From Catellatospora sp. IY07-71 (lineage in GTDB: Bacteria; Actinomycetota; Actinomycetes; Mycobacteriales; Micromonosporaceae), in contig NZ_AP023360.1 in assembly GCF_018326265.1 (NCBI RefSeq), positions 7,995,001 to 8,059,000 on the forward strand: 64,000 nt of DNA, written 5' to 3'. The notes beneath the pieces were generated by a model. The model had not been told where the DNA came from. It saw only the letters and a list, made by a program, of their open reading frames with translations, and did no database searches. A program made the position numbers and the translations under genes. This document shows positions 31,079 to 40,150 of this stretch, piece after piece; within the stretch, counting starts at the first letter, position 1; each line of letters opens with the position of its first letter.

Positions 31079-32824
31079 GTGGGAACCTCGACCAACGCAC
31101 GCCGCCGGATCCTCCGCCTGCTCGCCGCGGGCGGGCTGCTGCTGGGCCTCACCGCGACGCTGACCGGCGGTCTCGCCTCCTGCTCGGCGGGCAGGAAGGC
31201 CCCGCAGGAGGGCTCCCGGCCGCTGACCAAGGCCGAGCTCGACCGGCTGGCCGGCATGCGCGCCCGCAACTTCGCCGACGGCCGGGTCGGAGTGCACGGC
31301 ACCGTCGGCCCCGAGAACCGGCAGACCACCGTCGACGGCTGGGTCGACTGGCAGCGCCAGCTCGTCTACCTGTCGGTGTCCGACGGCGCCACGAATAAGG
31401 GCCTGGTCCAGTCGTTCCCCGGGGTGATCGCGATCCGGCCCGGCGCGCTGCCCGACGCGGCGCCCGCACCCGAGTCCGCCCGCCGCTCCGCCGCGCCCGG
31501 CGCGTCGGCGGACCCCCAGGCCGTGCCCGCGGGCAAGCCGCCGCTGACCCCGCCCGCCGACGGCTGGCGGGTGCGCCCCATCCGGCTCGACGACGACGAG
31601 CAGCGGCCGCTGGACAATCTGGTCACGTTCCTGTTCCTGCTCGCCCGCAAGGAGGCGGACCCCGCCGGGCCGCTCGGCGAGCTGCGCAACCAGTGGGTAC
31701 GCAAGGACACCTTCGACGGCGCCCCGGTGGACGTGCTGCTCGGCCCGGCGCTGCCCCCGCAGGCCGCACCCAGCCCGGCACCCTCGTCCGCCGCCCCGTC
31801 GGCAGCCGCTCCGGCGTCCGGCAGCGCCGCGCCGGACACGTCGGCCGAGCCGAGCGCCTCGGCGGGCGGGTCGGCGTCGGCGGCCACCGCGCCGCGTACC
31901 GAGGCCACCATCGCCCCCACCGGCGACGCCGCCGCCACCGGGACGGCGGACCCCACCGGGACGGCGGCGCCCGCCGCGGCGAGCACCAGCCCCCAGCCGT
32001 CCCCGGACCCGAAGTCGCTGGAGGCCAACGGCGGCGCCGTCGGCTATTGGCTGAACGGCGGCGGCGCCCTGGTGCGCCTGGAGACCGTGCTCGGCAGCGG
32101 CCTGCCCACCACGATCGACCTGCAGCGCGGGCAGCGGCACGAGTTCGTGCGCACGGCCGCGATCGGCGGCCGCGACAACGCGCCCTCGGAGATCACCAAG
32201 GCCGAGGCGAAGGTGCTGGCCCAGCTGCGCCAGCGCAACCTGAAGGCGCGCGGCGGCGAGATCACCGTCACCATGCCGGTCATGCCCGGCGCGCTGCGCA
32301 CCGCGAAGGGCTGGCTGGACTGGCCGCGCCGGCTGGCCTACCTTGCCGTCCGGGACGTCGACGACGAGAGCTACGACGTGCTCATGCACGCCGACCGCAC
32401 CGGCGTGGCCGTACGCAAGACCGGCAAGCGCGTGCCGGAGAAGCCGCCGCTGCCCGCGCCCACGGGCAAGTGGGAGCAGGCCGGCTGGGTCGAGCTGAGC
32501 GCCTCCGGCGAGATCACCGACCTGGACTACCTCATGTACGAGGCGCTGTCGCTGGCCGCCGGCGTGCCCGACGACGCCGAGCACATCCGCAAGCACGGCC
32601 GCCGCCTGCGGGTGGACCTGCTGGACGGCAAGCCGGTCGGGGTGTTCGAGCTGCCCACCGCCGTCGAGGCGAACGTGCCGGCGGGCCTGGCCCGGATGCG
32701 CTACTGGGTCGACAACTCCGGCGTCCTCAAGCGCCTGGAGCTGCGCACCGCCACCGGCGGCTTCGCCCAGCTCGACCTCACCTTCGACAAGCGCCCCCCA
32801 ACGCTCCCCACGAAGGTCAAGTAA
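31079..32824 (+). CDS. Lipoprotein with duplicated domain
   Basis: The 581-residue secreted lipoprotein has an Arg-rich N-terminus, a hydrophobic stretch and a lipobox (LASC, Cys about 35). It contains two related domains separated by a long Ala/Pro/Ser/Thr-rich linker (about 225-310): the first has GRVGVHGTV then GWVDWQRQLVYLSVSD, and the second has GGEITVTMPV then GWLDWPRRLAYLAVRD. Each copy ends in a stretch mentioning a single lead Trp-Val or Tyr-Trp near a LxRLE segment. No known family was recognised; the fold may be LppX/LprG-like, which is a guess. GTG at 31079 is used. Confidence 0.75.
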   Translation: MGTSTNARRRILRLLAAGGLLLGLTATLTGGLASCSAGRKAPQEGSRPLTKAELDRLAGMRARNFADGRVGVHGTVGPENRQTTVDGWVDWQRQLVYLSVSDGATNKGLVQSFPGVIAIRPGALPDAAPAPESARRSAAPGASADPQAVPAGKPPLTPPADGWRVRPIRLDDDEQRPLDNLVTFLFLLARKEADPAGPLGELRNQWVRKDTFDGAPVDVLLGPALPPQAAPSPAPSSAAPSAAAPASGSAAPDTSAEPSASAGGSASAATAPRTEATIAPTGDAAATGTADPTGTAAPAAASTSPQPSPDPKSLEANGGAVGYWLNGGGALVRLETVLGSGLPTTIDLQRGQRHEFVRTAAIGGRDNAPSEITKAEAKVLAQLRQRNLKARGGEITVTMPVMPGALRTAKGWLDWPRRLAYLAVRDVDDESYDVLMHADRTGVAVRKTGKRVPEKPPLPAPTGKWEQAGWVELSASGEITDLDYLMYEALSLAAGVPDDAEHIRKHGRRLRVDLLDGKPVGVFELPTAVEANVPAGLARMRYWVDNSGVLKRLELRTATGGFAQLDLTFDKRPPTLPTKVK

Positions 32825-32855
32825 CCCCGGGTTGCCGGCACGCCGCTCCCGCCGC

Positions 32856-32924
32856 CGATCTTGCGCGAACTGTTAGTGATTTGCCCGTTCAGGGCGTGTC
32901 GCACCCACAGTTCGCGCAAGATCG
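32856..32924. repeat. Palindromic repeat family B, copy 2
   Basis: A 69-bp copy with the same perfect 18-bp arms as copy 1 and a diverged centre. It lies between the converging lipoprotein and coaE genes. Confidence 0.9.
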
Positions 32925-32947
32925 CCGCGCCGGAGGGTGGGTCCCGG

Positions 32948-33538
32948 TCAGGGGTGCAGGCGGGTGTGCCAGACGTCGTCGACCTGGGCGTGGAGCTGCT
33001 CCAGGGTGCCCTCGTTGACGATGGACACGTCGGCGACGGCGCGGCGCTGCTCGTCGGTGGCCTGGGCGGCGATCCGGGCGCGGGCGTCGGCGTCGGCCAT
33101 GCCGCGGTCGCGCACCAGCCTCGCCACCCGCGTCGCCTCGTCCGCGAACACCACGATGACCAGCTCGTACTGGCCCGCCAGGTCCGCCTCGACCAGCAGC
33201 GGCACATCGTTGACGATGACGGCGTCCGCCGGCGCGGCGGCGGCCAGCTCGGCCGCACGGGCCCGTACCCGCGGGTGGATGATCGCCTCCAGGTCCCGCC
33301 GGGCGGCGTCGTCGCCGAAGACCAGCTTCCCCAGCGCGGGCCGGTCCAGCGCCCCGTCCGGCCCCAGCACCTCGGGCCCGAACCGGGCCACCACCTCGGC
33401 CAGCCCGTCCGTGCCCGGCGCGACGACCTCGCGGGCCAGGCGGTCGGAGTCGATCACCACCGCGCCCAGCTCCGCCAGCCGCGCCGCCACCGCGCTCTTC
33501 CCCGACCCGATCCCGCCGGTCAACCCCACCCATCGCAC
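32948..33538 (-). CDS. coaE: Dephospho-CoA kinase
   Basis: The 196-residue enzyme catalyses the last step of coenzyme A synthesis. Walker A (GGIGSGKS) is at residues 8-15, the DSDRLAREVV substrate segment near 30, and the lid region with VNDVPLLVE and R-D-R-G-M follows. It lacks the C-terminal GrpB/UPF0157 fusion seen in mycobacterial CoaE. It stands next to rpsA and uvrB, as in M. tuberculosis Rv1630-Rv1633. Confidence 0.95.
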   Translation of the reverse strand: MRWVGLTGGIGSGKSAVAARLAELGAVVIDSDRLAREVVAPGTDGLAEVVARFGPEVLGPDGALDRPALGKLVFGDDAARRDLEAIIHPRVRARAAELAAAAPADAVIVNDVPLLVEADLAGQYELVIVVFADEATRVARLVRDRGMADADARARIAAQATDEQRRAVADVSIVNEGTLEQLHAQVDDVWHTRLHP

Positions 33539-33583
33539 GCGCCCATGCTCCCACGTGCGGCCCGTGCCGCCCGAGCCCGCCCT

Positions 33584-33664
33584 AGATCACCCGACTTGCC
33601 TGGCAACTGGGCGAATGCGCGGTCAAGATACGCCCAGGTGCCAGGCAAGTCCGACGATCTTCGG
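33584..33664. repeat. Palindromic repeat family A, copy 2
   Basis: About 81 bp that aligns in inverted orientation with the element at 4611-4706, including gcgctcaagatacgccca-like central sequence as well as the ttgcctggca/tgccaggcaa arms. The similarity of the loop shows common descent and not just two hairpins. Confidence 0.85.
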
Positions 33665-33672
33665 CGTACGCG

Positions 33673-33713
33673 AAAAGGGACGGCCCCCGACTCCGGAGAG
33701 TCGGGGGCCGTCC
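33673..33713 (-). terminator. Rho-independent terminator of rpsA
   Basis: On the minus strand a perfect 15-bp stem (ggacggcccccgact / agtcgggggccgtcc) with a 6-base loop is followed by CCTTTTCG, 24 bp after the rpsA stop. Confidence 0.9.
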
Positions 33714-33737
33714 TTCGGCTCAGTCGAGGTCGATGCC

Positions 33738-35219
33738 TCAGGCCTTGCCGCCGGCCAGCTTCTCGCGAAGCGCGGCCAGGGCCTCGTCGGTGGCGAGGGT
33801 GCCGCTGGGCTCCTCCGCCGCCTTGGCCGGGGCCGGGGTCGAGGTCGACACGTTGCCGGACGGAACCTCCGACGCGGCGGCCGCGTCGGCCGCGCGCGAG
33901 GTCTGCACCTGCTTGGTGTGCGCCTCCCAGCGGGCACGGGCGTCAGCGTACTGCTGCTCCCACTGCTCGCGCTGCTTCTCGTAGCCCTCGAGCCACTCGC
34001 CCGTCTCCGGGTCGAAGCCCTCGGGGTAGATGTAGTTGCCCTCGTTGTCGTACGTCGCGGCCATGCCGTAGAGGGTCGGGTCGAAGTGCTCCTCGCCCTC
34101 GACGAAGCCCTCGTTGGCCTGCTTCAGCGACAGCGAGATGCGGCGGCGCTCCAGGTCGATGTCGATGACCTTGACCATGACGTCCGAGCCGACCTGCACG
34201 ACCTGCTCCGGGATCTCCACGTGGCGCTCGGCCAGCTCGGAGATGTGCACCAGGCCCTCGATGCCGTCCTCGACGCGCACGAACGCACCGAACGGAACCA
34301 GCTTGGTGACCTTACCCGGCACGATCTGCGTGATCGCGTGGGTGCGGGCGAACTGACGCCACGGGTCCTCCTGGGTCGCCTTGAGCGACAGGGAGACGCG
34401 CTCGCGGTCCAGGTCCACGTCGAGAACCTCGACCTCGACCTCGGTGCCGACCTCGACGACCTCGGACGGGTGGTCGATGTGCTTCCAGGACAGCTCCGAC
34501 ACGTGCACCAGGCCGTCCACGCCGCCCAGGTCCACGAAGGCGCCGAAGTTGACGATCGAGGACACGACGCCCTTGCGGACCTGGCCCTTCTGGAGCTTGT
34601 TCAGGAACTCGGTGCGCACCTCGGACTGGGTCTGCTCGAGGTAGGCCCGGCGGGACAGCACCACGTTGTTGCGGTTCTTGTCCAGCTCGATGATCTTCGC
34701 CTCGAGCTCGCGGCCGACGTACGGCTGCAGGTCGCGGACGCGGCGCATCTCGACGAGCGAGGCCGGCAGGAAGCCCCGCAGGCCGATGTCGAGGATGAGG
34801 CCACCCTTGACCACCTCGATGACGGAGCCACGAACGACGCCGTCGTCTTCCTTGATCTTCTCGATGGTGCCCCAGGCACGCTCGTACTGAGCGCGCTTCT
34901 TGGACAGGATCAGACGACCCTCCTTGTCCTCCTTCTGGAGGACAAGGGCCTCGATGTGATCACCGACGGAGACGACCTCAGCAGGGTCCACATCGTGCTT
35001 GATCGACAACTCGCGCGAGGGGATGACGCCCTCGGTCTTGTAGCCGATGTCGAGCAGGACCTCGTCCCGGTCGACCTTGACGACGGTGCCTTCGACAATG
35101 TCGCCGTCGTTGAAGTACTTGATGGTCTCGTCGATCGCGGCGAGGAAAGCCTCCTCAGAGCCGAGATCGTCGATGGTGACCCTGTTGGCGCTCGAGGTGG
35201 CCTCGATGCTGCTCGTCAT
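33738..35219 (-). CDS. rpsA: 30S ribosomal protein S1
   Basis: The 493-residue protein has four S1 RNA-binding domains at about 36-105, 123-190, 208-277 and 293-362 (each with a G-x-V start and a F-G-A-F/V-D-x-G or equivalent strand). An actinobacteria-type C-terminal extension rich in Glu, Gln, Trp and Ala follows. It binds mRNA leaders on the ribosome; its role on leaderless messages, which appear common here, is expected to be smaller. The start is ATG at 35219; the longer frame from 35273 lies in the leader. Confidence 0.96.
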   Translation of the reverse strand: MTSSIEATSSANRVTIDDLGSEEAFLAAIDETIKYFNDGDIVEGTVVKVDRDEVLLDIGYKTEGVIPSRELSIKHDVDPAEVVSVGDHIEALVLQKEDKEGRLILSKKRAQYERAWGTIEKIKEDDGVVRGSVIEVVKGGLILDIGLRGFLPASLVEMRRVRDLQPYVGRELEAKIIELDKNRNNVVLSRRAYLEQTQSEVRTEFLNKLQKGQVRKGVVSSIVNFGAFVDLGGVDGLVHVSELSWKHIDHPSEVVEVGTEVEVEVLDVDLDRERVSLSLKATQEDPWRQFARTHAITQIVPGKVTKLVPFGAFVRVEDGIEGLVHISELAERHVEIPEQVVQVGSDVMVKVIDIDLERRRISLSLKQANEGFVEGEEHFDPTLYGMAATYDNEGNYIYPEGFDPETGEWLEGYEKQREQWEQQYADARARWEAHTKQVQTSRAADAAAASEVPSGNVSTSTPAPAKAAEEPSGTLATDEALAALREKLAGGKA

Positions 35220-35521
35220 GTGGACTGTTGCTCCGTCGGATGGATGTTCAGTGTGACCCAGTGGGTGTTCCACTGCCGCTCCCGCTCGCCTACGCTCCGC
35301 TTGATTTCCGTCGCGCTAGCGGGTCTGCTCCATGCCGAGAACCGCGGACGTGCGAGTGCATCGAACAGCTTACCGTGCCCATTACCACACGACGCAACCC
35401 CACCCCTCCCGTGACGCTCCCCTCTTCCTGATTCGCGGGAATCCATGGGGATTCTGGGCAGAATGTCTGCTGCGTCACACCCGGCCGAGGGTCCCCCGAG
35501 CGGGGCTCGTACGCTGATCCG
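35220..35521. other. Leader and promoter region of rpsA and a methyltransferase
   Basis: 302 bp between divergent genes. On the minus strand TTGCGT (35392-35397) and TAAGCT (35367-35372) could form a weak rpsA promoter with a long 5' leader; no riboswitch or clear autoregulatory structure was recognised. On the plus strand the methyltransferase -10 is at 35510. Confidence 0.4.
35510..35515 (+). promoter_or_regulatory. -10 element of methyltransferase gene, leaderless type
   Basis: TACGCT ends 6 bp before the GTG at 35522. Confidence 0.45.
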
Positions 35522-36394
35522 GTGGAGATCGAGTCTGCCGGTGACGACGAGTTCGACGTCCTCGACGACGTTGAAGGGTACGCCGACACCGGTCCCGGAG
35601 TGACCCGCCGCGTGGTCACCGCCGCCGAGAACCGGCACGCCTCGCGCGGCTGGTGGGACGCCGACGCCGACAACTACCAGGCCGAGCACGGCGACTTCCT
35701 GGGCGAGGCCGACTTCGTCTGGTGCCCGGAGGGCCTGCGCGAGGCCGACGCGAAACTGCTCGGCGACGTGGCCGGCCGCCGCGTGCTGGAGCTGGGCTGC
35801 GGCGCCGCCGCCTCGGCCCGCTGGCTGGCCGGGCAGGGCGCGCACGTGGTGGCGATGGACCTGTCGGCGGGCATGCTGCGCCACGCCCGCGACGCGGCGA
35901 AGGCCACCGGCATCGAGGTGCCGCTGGTGCAGGCCGACGCCGCCGCGCTGCCGTTCGCCGACGGGGCGTTCGACATCGCCTGCACCGCGTTCGGGGCGGT
36001 GCCGTTCGTGGACGATTCGGCGCTGGTCATGCGCGAGGTGCACCGGGTGCTCAAGCCCGGCGGCCGGTGGGTGTTCTCGGTCACCCACCCGATGCGCTGG
36101 ATCTTCCTGGACGACCCGACCGAGGGCGGGCTGCGCGCGGTGCACTCGTACTTCGACCGCCGCCCGTACGTGGAGTACGACGAGACGGGCGCGGCCACGT
36201 ACGTCGAGCACCACCGGACCATGGGCGACCGGCTGCGGGAGCTGGTCGGCGCCGGCTTCACCCTGGTCGACCTGATCGAGCCGGAGTGGCCCGAGGGCCA
36301 CGAGCAGATCTGGGGCCAGTGGTCCCCGCTGCGCGGCCGCCTGTTCCCCGGCACCGCCGTCTTCGTGTCGGAGAAGGCCGCCGCCCCGCGCTGA
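35522..36394 (+). CDS. Class I SAM-dependent methyltransferase
   Basis: The 290-residue enzyme has an N-terminal actinobacterial extension (about 1-70), then the Rossmann-like core: motif I VLELGCGAAASARWLA (about 94-109), the acidic end of strand 2 (VVAMDLSAGML), ADAAALPFADGAFD (motif III region) and a motif near VLKPGGRWVFSVTHP. This is the Methyltransf_11 type; the substrate cannot be inferred. GTG at 35522 fits a leaderless transcript. Repeat family D follows the stop at 36408. Confidence 0.88.
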   Translation: MEIESAGDDEFDVLDDVEGYADTGPGVTRRVVTAAENRHASRGWWDADADNYQAEHGDFLGEADFVWCPEGLREADAKLLGDVAGRRVLELGCGAAASARWLAGQGAHVVAMDLSAGMLRHARDAAKATGIEVPLVQADAAALPFADGAFDIACTAFGAVPFVDDSALVMREVHRVLKPGGRWVFSVTHPMRWIFLDDPTEGGLRAVHSYFDRRPYVEYDETGAATYVEHHRTMGDRLRELVGAGFTLVDLIEPEWPEGHEQIWGQWSPLRGRLFPGTAVFVSEKAAAPR

Positions 36395-36407
36395 CCGCGG
36401 CCCGCGT

Positions 36408-36457
36408 CAAGAAGGGCACCTTCTGCTACGTATAGCGATAAGAAGGTGCCCTTCCTT
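36408..36457. repeat. Palindromic repeat family D, copy 1 (terminator-like)
   Basis: A 14-bp stem gaagggcaccttct / agaaggtgcccttc with a 16-base loop containing ctacgtatagcg, closely matching 62924-62976. The element follows the methyltransferase and may end its transcript. Related elements with the aagaaggg...cccttctt pattern are, from memory, common in Micromonospora-type genomes. Confidence 0.85.
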
Positions 36458-36520
36458 GCGTGCAATTGCAGTTTCGGCGAAAGGGCGCGCGGGGTGGGGC
36501 GGCGGGCGCATGATCAGGGC

Positions 36521-38029
36521 GTGGCGACTGGGATATTCCGGACAAAGCGTGTCGAAGCCGAGATGGCCGAGACCATCGAGCCGGAACACAGACTCAAGAA
36601 GAACCTGACCACACTCGACCTGATCATCTTCGGCGTCGCCGTGATCATCGGCACCGGCATCTTCGTGCTGACCGGCCGCCAGGCCGCGGTCAACGCCGGC
36701 CCGGCGATCGTGATCTCGTTCGTGGTGGCCGGTGTGGTCTGCGCCCTGGCGGCGCTCTGCTACGCGGAGCTCGCCTCGACCGTGCCGGTCGCGGGTTCGG
36801 CCTACACGTACTCATACGCGACCATGGGCGAACTCGTCGCCTGGATCATCGGCTGGGACCTGGTGCTCGAGTTGGGCCTCGGCGCGGCGGTGGTCGCCCG
36901 CGGCTGGTCGGCGTACCTGCAGAACCTGCTCAGCCTGCCCACCTGGATGGCGGGCGAGAAGGCGATCCCCGACTTCGGCGCGATCCTCATCGTCGCGGCC
37001 GTCACCACCCTGGGCGTGATCGGCACCAAGCTGTCCAGCCGGGTGTCCGGCGTGCTGGTCGCCATCAAGGTGGCCGTGGTGCTGCTGGTGATCGTCGTGG
37101 GCGCGTTCTTCATCAAGTTCGCCAACTACAAGCCGTTCATCCCGCCGACCCAGCCGGCCGCGGAGACGGGGGCGAGCGTCTGGCACACCCCGCTCTCGCA
37201 GCTGCTGCTCGGCATCGAACCCGTGCACTTCGGCATCCCCGGCATCCTGGCCGCGGCCGCGATCGTCTTCTTCGCCTACATCGGGTTCGACATCGTGGCG
37301 ACCACCGCCGAGGAGGTGCGCAACCCGCAGCGGGACATGCCGCGGGGCATCATCGGCTCGCTGCTGATCTGCACCCTGCTGTACGTGCTGGTCTCCCTCG
37401 TGATCACCGGCATGGTCAACTACACGCAGCTGGCCGTGGACGCGCCGCTGGCACACGCCTTCGACGTGGTGGGCCAGCCGTGGGTGGCCAAGCTCATCTC
37501 GCTCGGCGCGATCTGCGGCATCACCACCGTGGTGCTGGTGCTGCTGCTCGGCCAGGTCCGCGTGCTGTTCGCGATGTCCCGCGACGGCCTGCTGCCGGTC
37601 GGCATGGCCAAGGTGCACCCGCGCCACGGCACGCCGTACCTGATCACCATCGGCACCGGTGTGGTGGTCGCGCTGCTGGCCGCGTTCATCTCGCTGGAGA
37701 AGCTGTCCGAGCTGGTCAGCATCGGCACCCTGTTCGCCTTCTTCGTGGTGGCGATCGGCGTGATCGTGCTGCGCAAGACCCGGCCCGACCTGCACCGCCC
37801 GTTCCGGGTGCCGTGGGTGCCGGTGATCCCGATCCTCGCCGCCCTGGCCAGCCTGTACCTGATGCTCAACCTGCCGGTGGACACCTGGGTCCGGTTCGTG
37901 ATCTGGATGCTGCTCGGCTTCGTCATCTACTTCGTCTACAGCTACCACCACAGCCGCGAGCGGCCCGGCGTCAAGTACGACGCCGTCCACGCCCGCACGT
38001 ACGAGGAGGGTGAGGGCCCCAAGCCCTGA
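36521..38029 (+). CDS. APC-family amino acid permease
   Basis: The 502-residue transporter of the basic amino acid/polyamine group has about 12 helices. Conserved parts are the short N-terminal IFRTK motif, HRLKKNLTTLDLIIFGVAVIIGTGIFVLTG (start of helix 1, about 29-58) and FFAYIGFDIVATTAEEVRNPQRDMPRGI in the middle (helix 6 region). It resembles the YfnA/CAT subgroup. GTG at 36521 keeps the IFRTK motif; ATG at 36563 is a shorter option. A strong terminator follows. Confidence 0.9.
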   Translation: MATGIFRTKRVEAEMAETIEPEHRLKKNLTTLDLIIFGVAVIIGTGIFVLTGRQAAVNAGPAIVISFVVAGVVCALAALCYAELASTVPVAGSAYTYSYATMGELVAWIIGWDLVLELGLGAAVVARGWSAYLQNLLSLPTWMAGEKAIPDFGAILIVAAVTTLGVIGTKLSSRVSGVLVAIKVAVVLLVIVVGAFFIKFANYKPFIPPTQPAAETGASVWHTPLSQLLLGIEPVHFGIPGILAAAAIVFFAYIGFDIVATTAEEVRNPQRDMPRGIIGSLLICTLLYVLVSLVITGMVNYTQLAVDAPLAHAFDVVGQPWVAKLISLGAICGITTVVLVLLLGQVRVLFAMSRDGLLPVGMAKVHPRHGTPYLITIGTGVVVALLAAFISLEKLSELVSIGTLFAFFVVAIGVIVLRKTRPDLHRPFRVPWVPVIPILAALASLYLMLNLPVDTWVRFVIWMLLGFVIYFVYSYHHSRERPGVKYDAVHARTYEEGEGPKP

Positions 38030-38046
38030 CGCTCGCTCCGCTTCGG

Positions 38047-38081
38047 AGGTGCCGCGCCGGCCGGCGCGGCACCTTTCTTTT
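38047..38081 (+). terminator. Rho-independent terminator of the APC permease gene
   Basis: A perfect 14-bp palindrome aggtgccgcgccgg / ccggcgcggcacct is followed by TTCTTTT. Confidence 0.9.
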
Positions 38082-38174
38082 GCCCACATCCATTGATTCT
38101 TGTAACACTGTCTATGTACTCTCCGAGCCAGTTGCCGCCCAAACAGGGCGGCACCTGGTTATGGGGAGGAAGAC

Positions 38175-39383
38175 GTGTCACCCTCACGGCCCTGGCGTGC
38201 CCGCCTGCTCACCTTCGGCGCGATCGCCGCCACCACCCTGGCCACCGCCGTGGCCCTGCCGTCCCCCGCGCTCGCCGCGGGCGCGCCCTACCGCGCCGTC
38301 CCGGTGCCGATCACGGCGCCCGCCGCCGACGGCACCAGCACCGTGATCCCCGGCGCCTACCTGGTCACCTTCCGCCCCGGCGCGGACCCCCAGGTGGCGC
38401 TGCGCGCGCTCAAGGCCACGTCCCGGCTCGACCTCGGCCGGGCGCTCAACGGGTTCGCCGCGAACCTGACCGCCAAGCAGGTCGGCGAGCTGCAGCACAG
38501 CGCCGACGTGCAGTCCATCGAGCGCGACGCGTGGCACCACGGCGTGCTCGACACCACCCAGAACAACCCGCCGTCCTGGGGCATCGACCGCATCGACCAG
38601 AGCGCGCTGCCGCTGTCGGCGAGCTACACCTACACCGCGACCGGCGCGGGCGTGCACGCGTACATCATCGACTCGGGCGTGGACGCGTCCCACCCGAACT
38701 TCGGCAACCGCGCGCAGTTCAACTACAACTCGATCGACAGCAACAACACCGACTGCAACGGCCACGGCACGCACGTCGCGGGCACCATCGGGTCCACCTC
38801 GTACGGCGTCGCCAAGGGCGCCACGCTGCACGGCGTGAAGTGGCTCAACTGCTCCGGCAGCGGCACCACCTCCAGCGCCGTCGCGGCCGTCAACTGGGTC
38901 ACCAACAACCACGTCAAGCCCGCCGTGGCGAACACGTCGTGGAACATGACCTACAGCTCCACCCTGGCGACCGCGCTGACCAACATGATGAACAGCGGCG
39001 TCTTCCTGGCCACCTCGGCGGGCAACACCGGCGGCAACTCCTGCGACCGGCTGCCGCGCAACCTCACCGCCTCGCTCGTCGTCGCCGCGACGACCCGGAC
39101 CGACGCGCGGGCCAGCTACTCCTCCATCGGCACCTGCGTCGACATCTACGGCCCCGGCTCGGCCATCGTGTCCACCCTGCCCGGCAACACCACCGGCAGC
39201 TACAACGGCACCTCGATGTCCACCCCGCACGCCGCCGGCATCGCGGTCCTCTACAAGGCCACCTACGGCGACACCAGCCAGGCCACCCTGCACGCCTGGA
39301 TCATCAACAACGCCACCACCGGCGTCGTCACCGGCTCCCTCTCCGGCACCCCCAACCGCCTCCTCAACAAACGCGCCCTCTGA
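38175..39383 (+). CDS. Secreted S8 (subtilisin/proteinase K-like) protease
   Basis: The 402-residue protease has a signal peptide (to about 34), an I9-type propeptide (about 60-120, IPGAYLVTF and ending near SIERDAWHHG) and a catalytic domain with the triad Asp in YIIDSGVDASH, His in NGHGTHVAGTI and Ser in NGTSMSTPHAAG. The single-domain C-terminus shows no extra binding module. GGGGAGGA precedes GTG at 38175. It is expected to be secreted, self-processed and used in extracellular protein breakdown. A terminator-like hairpin follows. Confidence 0.94.
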   Translation: MSPSRPWRARLLTFGAIAATTLATAVALPSPALAAGAPYRAVPVPITAPAADGTSTVIPGAYLVTFRPGADPQVALRALKATSRLDLGRALNGFAANLTAKQVGELQHSADVQSIERDAWHHGVLDTTQNNPPSWGIDRIDQSALPLSASYTYTATGAGVHAYIIDSGVDASHPNFGNRAQFNYNSIDSNNTDCNGHGTHVAGTIGSTSYGVAKGATLHGVKWLNCSGSGTTSSAVAAVNWVTNNHVKPAVANTSWNMTYSSTLATALTNMMNSGVFLATSAGNTGGNSCDRLPRNLTASLVVAATTRTDARASYSSIGTCVDIYGPGSAIVSTLPGNTTGSYNGTSMSTPHAAGIAVLYKATYGDTSQATLHAWIINNATTGVVTGSLSGTPNRLLNKRAL

Positions 39384-39393
39384 CCCACCACCC

Positions 39394-39430
39394 CGGGGGC
39401 CGGCCCACCCACCCGGCCCGGCCCCCTCTT
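39394..39430 (+). terminator. Terminator-like hairpin after the S8 protease
   Basis: GGGGGCCGG (39395-39403) pairs with CCGGCCCCC (39418-39426), followed by TCTTT. Confidence 0.65.
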
Positions 39431-39431
39431 T

Positions 39432-39498
39432 CCCGTCGATCATGAACTTATGGCCGTGTTCGACGGCGTGTCACCGCCCTAACTTCATGATCGACGGG
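39432..39498. repeat. Palindromic repeat family C, internally deleted copy
   Basis: It begins gtcgatcatgaacttatgg, keeps the gacggcgtgtc part, then jumps to an end reading aacttcatgatcgac. The middle of the full 134-bp element is missing. Confidence 0.8.
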
Positions 39499-39554
39499 AG
39501 GGTGGGGCGGAGGCGGCGGGTGTGGCGGGAAGAGTGGTGCACGGCGCGGGTGGG

Positions 39555-39560
39555 TAGTGT
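39555..39560 (+). promoter_or_regulatory. -10 element of gntK, leaderless type
   Basis: TAGTGT ends 6 bp before the GTG at 39567. Confidence 0.45.
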
Positions 39561-39566
39561 CACGGC

Positions 39567-40073
39567 GTGAGCACCTCCGTCCTCGTCATGGGAGCCTCCG
39601 GCAGCGGCAAGACCACGGTCGGCACCCAGATCGCCAAAGGCCTCGGCGCGGTTTTCGCCGACGGCGACGACCTGCACCCCCAGGCCAACATCATGAAGAT
39701 GTCGGCCGGCATCCCGCTGACCGACGAGGACCGCGAGCCGTGGCTGCGCCGCTGTGCCGACTGGCTGGGCCGGCAGCAGGACGCGGGCGTGGACGCGGTG
39801 CTGGCCTGCTCGGCGCTGAAGCGGTCCTACCGCGACGTGCTGCGCGAAGCCGCGCCCGGCCTGCGCATCGTCTACCTGGACGGCTCGCGGGAGCTGCTGG
39901 CGTCCCGGCTGTCGCACCGCCCCGGCCACTTCTTCAACCCGCGCCTGCTCGACTCGCAGCTGGCCGACCTGCAGCCGCCCGGCGCCGCCGAGAACGCCAT
40001 CGTCGTGCCGATCACCCTCACCCCGGACGAGATCATCGACCGCGCGGTCGCGGAGCTGTCCCGCCCCTCATGA
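39567..40073 (+). CDS. gntK: Gluconokinase
   Basis: The 168-residue small P-loop kinase has Walker A GASGSGKTT (about residues 9-17), the gluconate-binding DGDDLHPQANIMKMSAGIPLTDEDREPWL region (about 31-59), CSALKRSYRD and DGSRELLASRL. It phosphorylates gluconate for entry into the pentose phosphate pathway. No gluconate permease is adjacent. GTG at 39567 fits a leaderless transcript. It converges on polA at a shared terminator. Confidence 0.93.
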   Translation: MSTSVLVMGASGSGKTTVGTQIAKGLGAVFADGDDLHPQANIMKMSAGIPLTDEDREPWLRRCADWLGRQQDAGVDAVLACSALKRSYRDVLREAAPGLRIVYLDGSRELLASRLSHRPGHFFNPRLLDSQLADLQPPGAAENAIVVPITLTPDEIIDRAVAELSRPS

Positions 40074-40109
40074 CCGAAGCCCCCTTCCCGGCGCGGGAAG
40101 AGGGCTTCG
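40074..40109. terminator. Terminator between convergent gntK and polA
   Basis: The stem gaagcccccttcccg / cgggaagagggcttc has one mismatch and a 3-base loop (gcg). Confidence 0.75.
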
Positions 40110-40150
40110 ATCATCGGTGACGCGTGCGGGGCGCGCTCACGGCCTGCGGC

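Noticed and set aside
36446-36520. Upstream extension of the APC permease
   Set aside because: It would begin inside repeat family D and is not conserved in character; GTG 36521 starts the IFRTK motif.
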